A stretch of DNA of 5,992 nucleotides from Azonexaceae bacterium (GTDB lineage: Bacteria > Pseudomonadota > Gammaproteobacteria > Burkholderiales > Rhodocyclaceae): the NCBI GenBank assembly GCA_009469685.1, contig SSTA01000030.1, positions 1 through 5,992 on the forward strand. The letters are read 5' to 3'. Within the stretch, counting starts at the first letter, position 1, and each line of letters starts with the position of its first letter. Positions 1-5,095 of this stretch are shown in pieces. The notes under the pieces were generated by a model. It worked only from the letters and a program-made list of their open reading frames with translations, was not told the origin of the DNA and did not search any database. A program made the position numbers and the translations under genes.

Positions 1-479
1 GGATAGGCCGCGGCGGCGACGATCTGCGCCCGCAGGTCGTCCGCCTTGCGGTGGAAACCGGCATAGCGGTCGAGGGCGTCGTCGAGCGTACCGGTCCGTT
101 CGGATGCCCGCACGAGGGCCAGCAGCAGTTCGGGAAAGACGCCGCCGCACTGCTCCATGGCCGCCGAGAGCGAGTGTCCATCACCCAAGCCCCGGGCGAC
201 TTCGCCGACGACCTGCCGGTCGGCTGGTCTGTCCTCATTTTCGGCCAGGGTGGCCAGCGCTTCGCGAAGGGGAATCCCGGCCCGCAGGAGGGTCAGCAAC
301 TGATCGCAGAAAATCACCAGGGGAAAGCGCGCTCCACGGCTGAACAGTTTGGGCCGCAGGCTCAGCACCTGGACGCCGTCCGCCGTCAGTTGGCGTCTTG
401 CGGCGGCGGTATCGACAGCATCGACGGCGCGTTCGCCGAGGGCACCATCCGCTTCGAGGACACGGGCAAGGTAGCGCAT
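1..479 (-). CDS. gspF: Type II secretion inner-membrane platform protein GspF, N-terminal part (cut by window edge)
   Basis: This is the N-terminal 159 codons of a GspF-family protein, the polytopic inner-membrane platform that links the secretion ATPase to pseudopilus assembly. I read it from the minus strand, starting at the ATG at 479-477; the frame stays open to the left edge. Residues 1-45 (beginning MRYLARVLEAD) resemble the usual N-terminal domain of GspF/PilC proteins. From about residue 53 the first T2SSF domain follows, with the family-typical runs QLLTLLRAGIPLREAL, LSAAMEQCGGVFPELLLALV and ASERTGTLDDAL. Full-length members are about 400 residues, so well over half is missing, including the membrane segments. 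The start lies 3 bp after the gspG stop, which indicates translation from the same mRNA; I see only a weak ribosome binding site. A type IV pilus PilC is the main alternative, but the adjacent gspG favours type II secretion. Confidence 0.92.
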   Translation of the reverse strand, partial: MRYLARVLEADGALGERAVDAVDTAAARRQLTADGVQVLSLRPKLFSRGARFPLVIFCDQLLTLLRAGIPLREALATLAENEDRPADRQVVGEVARGLGDGHSLSAAMEQCGGVFPELLLALVRASERTGTLDDALDRYAGFHRKADDLRAQIVAAAAY

Positions 480-482
480 GGT

Positions 483-941
483 TCAACGATTGGCGATGTC
501 GGCGTCTTCACCGCCCCCGCCAGGCCTGCCGTCCCGACCGTAGGACATGATTTCGTAATCGAGATCACCCCCCGGCACGCGGTAGACATAGGCGTTGCCC
601 CAGGGATCGGCCGGCAGGGCCTTCTTGAGGTAAGGCCCTGCCCAGCGCTGCTCGCCCGCAGGTCGCGCGACCAGGGCGGCGAGTCCCTGATCGGCGCTGG
701 GAAAATGACCGGTATCCAAGCGGAACTGGTCCACCGCCTTTTCGAAGGCGTCGATCTGGGCACGGGCGACCTTGACCTCCGAGCGCCCCACCTGGGCGAA
801 GAAACGCGGCGCCACGTAGCCCGCCAGGAGGCCGATGATCACCAGGACCACCAGCATCTCCAGCAGCGTGAAGCCTCGCCTGCGGCCCCTGGCGCCGCCC
901 TCGCTCAAGCGAAGCTTTCGGTCATCAGATTGGAGAACCAT
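483..941 (-). CDS. gspG: Type II secretion major pseudopilin GspG
   Basis: This is the 152-residue major pseudopilin that polymerises into the periplasmic pseudopilus of the type II secretion system. A basic leader ends at Gly23, followed by the prepilin peptidase motif G|FTLLEM with the conserved Glu at mature position 5 and a hydrophobic helix to about residue 42. The globular domain carries GspG hallmarks: FRLDTGHFPSADQGLAAL, WAGPYLKKALPADPWGNAYVY and the Gly/Asp-rich C-terminus SYGRDGRPGGGGEDADI, the region that binds calcium in this family. I chose the ATG at 941-939, which overlaps the upstream flavoprotein gene by 37 bp and gives a rather long 23-residue leader. A TTG at 908-906, overlapping the flavoprotein stop as TTGA, would give a more typical 12-residue leader and is a real alternative. 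Neither start has a strong Shine-Dalgarno sequence. The gspF start is 3 bp downstream. Confidence 0.95.
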   Translation of the reverse strand: MVLQSDDRKLRLSEGGARGRRRGFTLLEMLVVLVIIGLLAGYVAPRFFAQVGRSEVKVARAQIDAFEKAVDQFRLDTGHFPSADQGLAALVARPAGEQRWAGPYLKKALPADPWGNAYVYRVPGGDLDYEIMSYGRDGRPGGGGEDADIANR

Positions 942-2242
942 TGCTTCATCTGATTGAAGTTTTCCGCATTCGGCCCGGGAGCCTCGACGGCGCCGGTGAC
1001 GCTCTTCATCGTCCCGGTTGCCGGGTCGTAGGCCAGGATTGCCGTCAGCCAGGAGGCGGTGGTTGCGGTGATCGGCGAGAAGCACGCCGAGTTGGTCACC
1101 GGGGCGGCATCCGGGGGCAGCCCCTTGAATCCACGAAGGATGGCGTCGACGCAGACCTTGGCCTCCTGGTTGGCAATATGCCCGGCCTTTGGCTGGGTCG
1201 TCGCCGCAGCATCGCCGATGACGTGGATCGCCCGGGCGGCGGTCGATTCGTAGCTGAGGACGTCGACCCCTGCCCAACGGCCGCCGACATTGTTGAGGCC
1301 GGCAGTGGCGATGATGCCTCCCGCCCGTTGCGGCGGAATGGCGTTGATCACATCGCCTTTGACCGGTCCGGCAGAGGTATTCACGGTCCCCGCCGCGGCG
1401 TCGATGGACAGGATCGAGACTCCCGGACGGTAATCGACAATGCCGGCATAGGTCAGGTTGAAGGCGTTGCCGAAATTAACCGCCTCGGCGACGATTTTCG
1501 GATTGGCGTCGAGAACGATGACCTTGGCCCCGGGATTGTTGCGTTTGAGATAGTCGGCCACCAGGCAGGCCCGCTCGTAGGGACCAGGCGGGCAACGATA
1601 CGGCGCGGCCGGGATGCTCATGACGAAAACGCCCCCCCGTCGAAGGGTCTTGATCCGGTCGCGCAGGGCGGTGGTCTGAGGTCCCGCCTTCCAGGCATGG
1701 GGAACCAGGGTCTGGGCAGCGGCCGATTCGAGGCCGGGAATCACATCGAATTCAATTCCCGGAGCGACGATCAGGCGATCGTAGGGAAGGCGGGTGCCGC
1801 TCTTCAGCATCACCTGCTTGCCCACCGGGTCGATTCCTGTCACCTCGCCGGTCACCACGCTGATGCCATAGTTCCGGCGCAAGCGGTCGTAGCCGAAGGA
1901 GAGGCTGCTCATCGCCAGCGAGCCGTTCAGCACCAAATTGCTCATGATGTTCGAGGTATAGGTTGTCGCACGCTCGACCAAGGTCACCTTGACCCCGCTG
2001 CCGCCCCACAGCCGCAGATACTTGGCCGCGGTGGCGCCCCCCATACCCCCTCCGATGACCACTACCCGGCCGCTGATCCCGAGATTGGTCGGAACGGGAA
2101 CCGGGTTGGTGCTGGCAGGGATCCAAATCGGATTGGCACCCAGCAGGCTGGTGGGCAATCCGTCGGCAAAGGCGCGGGAAATGGGCGCGGCGAGAGCGCT
2201 GAGGCCAAGGCCCAGCGTGAATTTTCTGCGATCGATGGTCAT
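905..2242 (-). CDS. fccB: Flavocytochrome c sulfide dehydrogenase flavoprotein subunit (FccB/SoxF-like)
   Basis: This 445-residue periplasmic FAD protein is expected to oxidise sulfide (or a related reduced sulfur species) and pass electrons to the cytochrome encoded just upstream. The N-terminus is a Tat signal: DRRKF at 4-8, a hydrophobic stretch, and probable cleavage after AFA26. A Pro-rich linker of about 30 residues follows. The FAD dinucleotide fold starts at VVVIGGGMGGATAAKYL (60-76) and the second FAD contact is HVIGDAA (340-346). The redox-active cysteine sits in YRCPPGPYERAC (Cys217), and its expected disulfide partner is Cys387 in TNSACFSPI; Cys226 and Cys364 are additional. Residues from about 380 match the FCSD flavin-binding C-terminal domain. 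Where Allochromatium FccB has its covalent FAD cysteine, this protein has Asn98 (TYTSNIMSN). The start has a GAGGGAG ribosome binding site at 2248-2254 that overlaps the fccA stop region. FCSD homologues also occur outside sulfur oxidisers, so the substrate is less certain than the fold. Confidence 0.9.
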   Translation of the reverse strand: MTIDRRKFTLGLGLSALAAPISRAFADGLPTSLLGANPIWIPASTNPVPVPTNLGISGRVVVIGGGMGGATAAKYLRLWGGSGVKVTLVERATTYTSNIMSNLVLNGSLAMSSLSFGYDRLRRNYGISVVTGEVTGIDPVGKQVMLKSGTRLPYDRLIVAPGIEFDVIPGLESAAAQTLVPHAWKAGPQTTALRDRIKTLRRGGVFVMSIPAAPYRCPPGPYERACLVADYLKRNNPGAKVIVLDANPKIVAEAVNFGNAFNLTYAGIVDYRPGVSILSIDAAAGTVNTSAGPVKGDVINAIPPQRAGGIIATAGLNNVGGRWAGVDVLSYESTAARAIHVIGDAAATTQPKAGHIANQEAKVCVDAILRGFKGLPPDAAPVTNSACFSPITATTASWLTAILAYDPATGTMKSVTGAVEAPGPNAENFNQMKQWFSNLMTESFA

Positions 2243-2252
2243 GGCTTCTCCC

Positions 2253-2573
2253 TCAGCGCTGGCTTGCGAAATAGTTGGCGATCGCCTTGATCTGGGCGTC
2301 GTTATAGCCCAGGGCGTGGACCCCCATAATTCCCTTTTCGCCGGGCTGGGCCGTCGCTTCGGCTTTCATTTCGGTCATTTCCTTGGCGATCTCGGCTGCG
2401 GATTTGCCGCTGAGTTTTTCGAATCCGGAGACTGCCCGGCCATTGGTGCCGTGGCACTGGAAACAATTTGCCGCCAGCAGGCGGCCGGCAGGCGGATAGG
2501 TAGTCACCTGCGCCAGCGCGGATCCGGATCCGGCCGCCGCAAGCACCAGGCAGGGAATCAATCGATGAATCAT
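2253..2573 (-). CDS. fccA: Monoheme class I cytochrome c, probable FCSD cytochrome subunit
   Basis: This is a 106-residue periplasmic c-type cytochrome. A Sec signal peptide (residues 1-21) ends at SALA, with cleavage expected before Gln22. The single heme site is CFQCH (Cys37, Cys40, His41), and Met83 in KGIMGVHALGY is the likely sixth ligand. The C-terminal helix AQIKAIANYFASQR is typical of small class I cytochromes. The IMG-x-x-A-x-GY segment before it resembles FccA subunits. The mature size of about 85 residues fits a monoheme FccA rather than the diheme form of purple sulfur bacteria. It lies 10 bp upstream of the flavoprotein gene in the usual cytochrome-then-flavoprotein order, which supports its role as electron acceptor for that subunit. 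The start is firm: a perfect AAGGAGG at 2579-2585 stands 5 bp before the ATG. A generic soluble cytochrome is the alternative if sequence alone is used. Confidence 0.87.
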   Translation of the reverse strand: MIHRLIPCLVLAAAGSGSALAQVTTYPPAGRLLAANCFQCHGTNGRAVSGFEKLSGKSAAEIAKEMTEMKAEATAQPGEKGIMGVHALGYNDAQIKAIANYFASQR

Positions 2574-2578
2574 GGAAG

Positions 2579-2585
2579 CCTCCTT
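2579..2585 (-). promoter_or_regulatory. Strong Shine-Dalgarno sequence of the cytochrome gene
   Basis: The minus strand reads AAGGAGG, a full match to the anti-Shine-Dalgarno core, 5 bp before the ATG at 2573-2571. It is the best ribosome binding site in the window and fixes the fccA start. Confidence 0.9.
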
Positions 2586-2595
2586 GAGTTGGTTT

Positions 2596-2625
2596 AAAAA
2601 ACGCGGGAATTTTTCCCACGTTTTT
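2596..2625 (-). terminator. Terminator-like or operator-like inverted repeat in the fccA leader
   Basis: The minus strand reads five A, then CGTGGGAA, AAA, TTCCCGCG and six T. As RNA this folds into a 9-bp stem (2613-2621 with 2601-2609) closed by a 3-nt loop, and the flanking A and T runs can extend it. The one non-Watson-Crick position is a U-G wobble in the minus-strand RNA but a C-A mismatch in the plus-strand RNA, so the hairpin is better in the fcc sense. Shape and U-tract match an intrinsic terminator. It lies between the predicted promoter and the ribosome binding site, so it may be an attenuator, a 5' stabilising hairpin, or a DNA palindrome bound by a regulator. It contains copy 1 of the 13-bp repeat. 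Confidence 0.6.
2608..2620. repeat. 13-bp direct repeat, copy 1 (candidate operator box)
   Basis: The plus strand reads AATTTTTCCCACG, identical to 2670-2682. The copy overlaps the right half of the inverted repeat and lies just downstream of the predicted fccA transcription start (about 2623). Confidence 0.75.
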
Positions 2626-2629
2626 GTTT

Positions 2630-2658
2630 AGAATATTCGCAACCACTAAAGCAGTCAA
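2630..2658 (-). promoter_or_regulatory. Predicted sigma70-type promoter for fccA-fccB-gspG-gspF
   Basis: On the minus strand, a -35 element TTGACT (2658-2653; five of six matches to TTGACA) is followed by a 17-bp spacer and a -10 element TATTCT (2635-2630; four of six matches to TATAAT). The predicted start is near 2623, about 50 bp before the fccA ATG. The -10 lies in the 8-bp palindrome GAATATTC (2631-2638). This is the only well-spaced promoter I see toward the fcc genes, and no other is needed for the four-gene unit. Confidence 0.6.
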
Positions 2659-2669
2659 CGTTCCGTGTA

Positions 2670-2682
2670 AATTTTTCCCACG
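2670..2682. repeat. 13-bp direct repeat, copy 2 (candidate operator box)
   Basis: This is an exact second copy of AATTTTTCCCACG, with its start 62 bp from the start of copy 1. It lies 11 bp upstream of the fccA -35 element and directly upstream of the extended -10 of the divergent promoter. A protein bound here could act on both promoters. Unlike copy 1 it has no good inverted-repeat partner. Confidence 0.75.
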
Positions 2683-2685
2683 CAC

Positions 2686-2694
2686 TGATAGAAT
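2686..2694 (+). promoter_or_regulatory. Predicted extended -10 promoter for the DUF6502-DUF5666 pair
   Basis: The plus strand reads TGATAGAAT, an extended -10 (TG, one base, then TAGAAT with five of six matches to TATAAT). No good -35 lies at the normal distance, as is common for extended -10 promoters. The predicted start is near 2701, giving a leader of roughly 27 bases. Confidence 0.45.
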
Positions 2695-2727
2695 GAGACC
2701 TGTTTTCATTAACTCGCAGTTGCCACC

Positions 2728-3546
2728 TTGCCCGACGCCACACCCAGCCCTTCGCTGCTTTCGGCACTGGCCCGCATTCTTTCCCCGGTGGCCCGCCTGA
2801 TGCTGGCCCGTGGAGTCACCTTGCCGCTGGCCGTCGAACTGCTCAAACGGGTCTACATCGATGTCGCGCGGCGCGATTTCCGCCTCGAGGGCAAATCAGC
2901 CACCGACAGCCGTATCAGCTTGTTGACCGGCGTCCATCGCAAGGACGTCCGCCGTCTTCGCGAACTGCCGGCGGCGCCGAGCGAACTCCCGGCCAAGGTT
3001 TCCTTTGGCGCCCAGGCGGTCGCCCGGTGGACGACGGTCGCTGATTTCCTCGATTCCAGCGGACAGCCGCGCGCCCTTCCCCGCCAGGCCCGCGCCGGGG
3101 AAGCGTCGTTCGAGTCTCTGGTCGGCGGCATCAGCCGAGACATCCGCCCCCGCTCCCTGCTCGACGAATGGCTGCGGCTGGGGATCGTGCGTATGAACGA
3201 GCGGGATGAGGTCGTACTGATCACCGCCGCCTTCGTCCCTCGCGATGGCGAGGACGAGAAGCTGGCTTACTTCGGCCACAACCTCGGCGACCACGCCAGC
3301 GCCGCTGCCGACAACGTGATTGGCCACTCCCCAGCCTGGTTTGAGCGCAGCGTCCATCACACGGAAATGACGCAGGAGGCGGTTGTCGCGCTGCATGCCC
3401 TGGTGGCTGACCAGGGCATGGCCCTGCTCCAGGATCTTCACCGCCACGCCGAGGCTGCCGCGCCGCCTGAACCCGGCGATCGCGGCGAGCGTTTCACCTG
3501 CGGCATCTATTTCTACAGCAAACCCACCCTTGAGGACGACAGTTGA
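2728..3546 (+). CDS. DUF6502 family protein, predicted helix-turn-helix regulator
   Basis: This 272-residue soluble protein has no signal peptide or membrane segment. I recognise it as DUF6502 by the N-terminal pattern ARILSPVARLMLARGVTLP, LAVELLKRVYIDVA and then TDSRISLLTGVHRKDVRRL (59-77). The last segment has the spacing of a helix-turn-helix, with SLLTG as the turn and HRKDVRRL as the recognition helix. A second region (SLLDEWLRLGIVRMNERDEVVLI, 143-165) could be a winged-helix-like segment. The C-terminal third is unassigned and has an acidic tail. No biochemical role is established to my knowledge. DNA binding is inference, supported by the divergent position next to repeated 13-bp boxes. 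The start is TTG: an in-frame TAA lies at 2710-2712 and no ATG or GTG falls before the conserved N-terminus. It has no clear ribosome binding site, so expression may be low. The stop overlaps the next start as TTGA. Confidence 0.85.
   Translation: MPDATPSPSLLSALARILSPVARLMLARGVTLPLAVELLKRVYIDVARRDFRLEGKSATDSRISLLTGVHRKDVRRLRELPAAPSELPAKVSFGAQAVARWTTVADFLDSSGQPRALPRQARAGEASFESLVGGISRDIRPRSLLDEWLRLGIVRMNERDEVVLITAAFVPRDGEDEKLAYFGHNLGDHASAAADNVIGHSPAWFERSVHHTEMTQEAVVALHALVADQGMALLQDLHRHAEAAAPPEPGDRGERFTCGIYFYSKPTLEDDS
3532..3536 (+). promoter_or_regulatory. Shine-Dalgarno sequence supporting the TTG start of the DUF5666 gene
   Basis: GAGGA stands 6 bp before the TTG at 3543-3545, inside the last codons of the DUF6502 gene. 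It supports this unusual start, which is also the only one that leaves a complete signal peptide. Confidence 0.7.
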
Positions 3547-5018
3547 GACTGCTGCGCCCCCTCGCCTTCGCCACGCTCCTCGCCCTCTGCAGCCTCGGTC
3601 GCGCCGCCCCGGTATGCATCGATCCCGAGATTCCCGAACTCCCATCGCACGGCAGTGACGCCGGTGGGATAGGCGGCACCGGAGCGCCAAGTTCCGGTGG
3701 GGGAACCGGCGGAACTGGGGACCCGGCGGCGGGAGGAGGAATCGGCGGTACCGGCACACCGGCACGGGGTGGGATAGGCGGCACCGGAGCGCCGCTGGCC
3801 AACGGCGAGACGATAGGCATCTTCGGCACCATCACCGGCTTCGCCTCGGTCTGCATCAACGGTCTCGAGGTTCACTTCGACGATCATGTCAAAGTGACCG
3901 AAAATGGCGACCCCGCCGCCCCCGCCCAGCTCGCCGTCGGTCAGGTGATCTCGGTCGAAGCCGTCGGTACGCCTCGCGGCCCCGTGGCCCGTAACATCGC
4001 CATCGTGCACGCGCTCGCCGGCCCGATCACCCATGTGTCCGGTAATGGAAAGACCATCACCGTGATGGGGCAGCCTGTCCACCTGTCAGCGGCCACCCGC
4101 ATCGTCGGCCAGCCCGGATCCTTTGCGGTCGGTCAACGGGTCAAGGTGAGTGGATTGCGCGATGGTGCCGGCAACGTCGTCGGGACCCGCATCCAGGCGG
4201 CCCCCGATCTTGTCCAGGCAGCCGTATCGGGACACGTCGTCCGAGATGCCAAGGGAGCGGCGGTCGGCCAGATTCCCGTGGCGGGAGGCCTGGCCAACGG
4301 AGACGTCATCGCGAAGGGACATTGGACTGGGCATGAACTTTCTGCCCAGACGGTGATTGCTGACCCCAGCTTCCGCTTCTCCGAAAGCACGCGTCGAGTC
4401 GTGGTCGAAGGCATCGTCGCTACCCGCCCGGACGGTCAATCGATCTCTGCCTCGGGCATCAATGCCCGAATCGGCCCGCGAACCCGGGTGGAAGGCGACC
4501 GGCAGTTGATCGACAACGTCCGGGTCCGCATAGATGGGCGGCTGACCGGTTACCGCCGGATCGAGGCAGACCGGATCGACATCCTCGGTCCCGCCGGAGG
4601 AAATTCAGGAGAGCCGAGCAGGCAGACGGGAATAAAGGCCCAGGGACCGCTGGGGGGAAAAGCCCCCGCGGCGGCAACTGACGATCGCGCGGTAGCAAGT
4701 ACGACGGACCGCGGGGAAGCGAGCGGTGGCACGGAAAAACAAGAGAAGGGCGACAAGCCCCAACGATCCGGAACCGTCGAAAAAATCGAAAAGCCGGAGA
4801 CACCCGAGAAGGTCGAGAAACCTGAGAAGGTCGAGAAACCTGAGAAGGTCGAGAAACCTGAGAAGGTCGAGAAGCCCGAGAAGGTCGAGAAGCCCGAGAA
4901 GGTCGAGAAACCCGAGAAGGTCGAGAAGCCCGAGAAGGTCGAGAAACCCGAGAAGGTCGAGAAACCCGAGAAGGTCGAGAAACCCGAGAAGGTCGAGAAA
5001 CCGGAAAAAAGGGATTAG
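3543..5018 (+). CDS. Exported DUF5666-type repeat protein with Gly-rich and EKVEKP tandem repeats
   Basis: This 491-residue protein of unknown function is predicted to be exported. Residues 1-22 form a Sec signal (RLLRPLAFATLLALCSLG core) with cleavage near RAA22. Residues 41-88 are four Gly-rich 12-residue repeats of the GGIGGTGAPSSG type. Residues 91-347 are all-beta and hold about four related modules: GTITGFASVCINGLEVHFDD, then PITHVSGNGKTITVMGQPVHL, then AVSGHVVRDAKGAAVGQIPV, then VEGIVATRPDGQSISASGI. Each has the strand pattern and the VGQxVxV or VRVRIDGRL core of DUF5666. Residues 350-421 are a charged linker, and 422-487 are eleven perfect EKVEKP repeats ending EKRD. There are two cysteines in the mature part, Cys25 and Cys104. 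Cys16 lacks a proper lipobox (Leu precedes it), so I do not call a lipoprotein. The start is a TTG overlapping the previous stop. The pairing with DUF6502 suggests a shared, unknown role. Confidence 0.85.
   Translation: MRLLRPLAFATLLALCSLGRAAPVCIDPEIPELPSHGSDAGGIGGTGAPSSGGGTGGTGDPAAGGGIGGTGTPARGGIGGTGAPLANGETIGIFGTITGFASVCINGLEVHFDDHVKVTENGDPAAPAQLAVGQVISVEAVGTPRGPVARNIAIVHALAGPITHVSGNGKTITVMGQPVHLSAATRIVGQPGSFAVGQRVKVSGLRDGAGNVVGTRIQAAPDLVQAAVSGHVVRDAKGAAVGQIPVAGGLANGDVIAKGHWTGHELSAQTVIADPSFRFSESTRRVVVEGIVATRPDGQSISASGINARIGPRTRVEGDRQLIDNVRVRIDGRLTGYRRIEADRIDILGPAGGNSGEPSRQTGIKAQGPLGGKAPAAATDDRAVASTTDRGEASGGTEKQEKGDKPQRSGTVEKIEKPETPEKVEKPEKVEKPEKVEKPEKVEKPEKVEKPEKVEKPEKVEKPEKVEKPEKVEKPEKVEKPEKVEKPEKRD
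3663..3806. repeat. Gly-rich coding repeat, four units of about 36 bp
   Basis: Four in-frame units encode GGIGGTGAPSSG, GGTGGTGDPAAG, GGIGGTGTPARG and GIGGTGAPLANG (residues 41-88). A 26-bp segment is exactly duplicated at 3663-3688 and 3768-3793, 105 bp apart, which points to recent duplication or exchange between units. The protein segment should be a flexible linker between the signal peptide and the beta modules. Confidence 0.85.
4806..5003. repeat. Minisatellite: eleven tandem 18-bp units (EKVEKP)
   Basis: Eleven contiguous copies of GAGAAGGTCGAGAAACCT or near variants run without interruption. Units 1-3 end AAACCT; units 4, 5 and 7 end AAGCCC; units 6 and 8-10 end AAACCC; unit 11 ends AAACCG. 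Every difference is synonymous, so each unit encodes EKVEKP (residues 422-487). The 18-bp period preserves the frame when copy number changes. Proline every sixth residue disfavours a continuous helix, so an extended, charged stalk is more likely. A degenerate precursor (EKIEKPETP) lies just upstream. Confidence 0.95.
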
Positions 5019-5095
5019 CGCCCGCCTTCCCGCCCAGACGCAGGAAATAATCGGCCCTAGCACGCCACCTTGGAAGAGGTCCCCCAGTCCTCCGC

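Noticed and set aside
51..953. 300-codon open frame on the plus strand
   Set aside because: It lies opposite gspF and gspG, whose proteins are clear family members. The plus-strand translation shows no recognisable domain and is a GC-driven shadow.
941..2290. 449-codon open frame on the plus strand, opposite the flavoprotein gene
   Set aside because: It is as long as the real gene, but its translation has no fold motif and is full of Gly, Arg and His as expected for an antisense shadow. The minus strand has a Tat signal, FAD motifs and active-site cysteines.
2700..2730. An upstream ATG or GTG start for the DUF6502 gene
   Set aside because: An in-frame TAA at 2710-2712 leaves only the TTG at 2728 before the conserved N-terminus.
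3588..3590. Lipoprotein cysteine (Cys16) in the DUF5666 signal peptide
   Set aside because: The residue before the cysteine is Leu, not Gly, Ala or Ser, and a normal signal peptidase I site follows at RAA.
3494..3859. Antisense Pro-rich PVPPIPP repeat protein
   Set aside because: It is the complement of the Gly-rich repeat; the sense frame continues into the DUF5666 modules.
4806..5003. CRISPR array
   Set aside because: The units are contiguous 18-bp copies with no spacers, and they are in frame with a gene.
4605..5063. Antisense frame encoding a Leu-rich LDLLGF repeat
   Set aside because: The repeat is the mirror of the EKVEKP minisatellite. The frame has no independent start context, and the sense frame has a signal peptide, domains and only synonymous variation.
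5019..5095. Bidirectional terminator between the convergent genes
   Set aside because: I searched the 77 bp for a GC-rich stem with a T tract and found only short, imperfect pairings.
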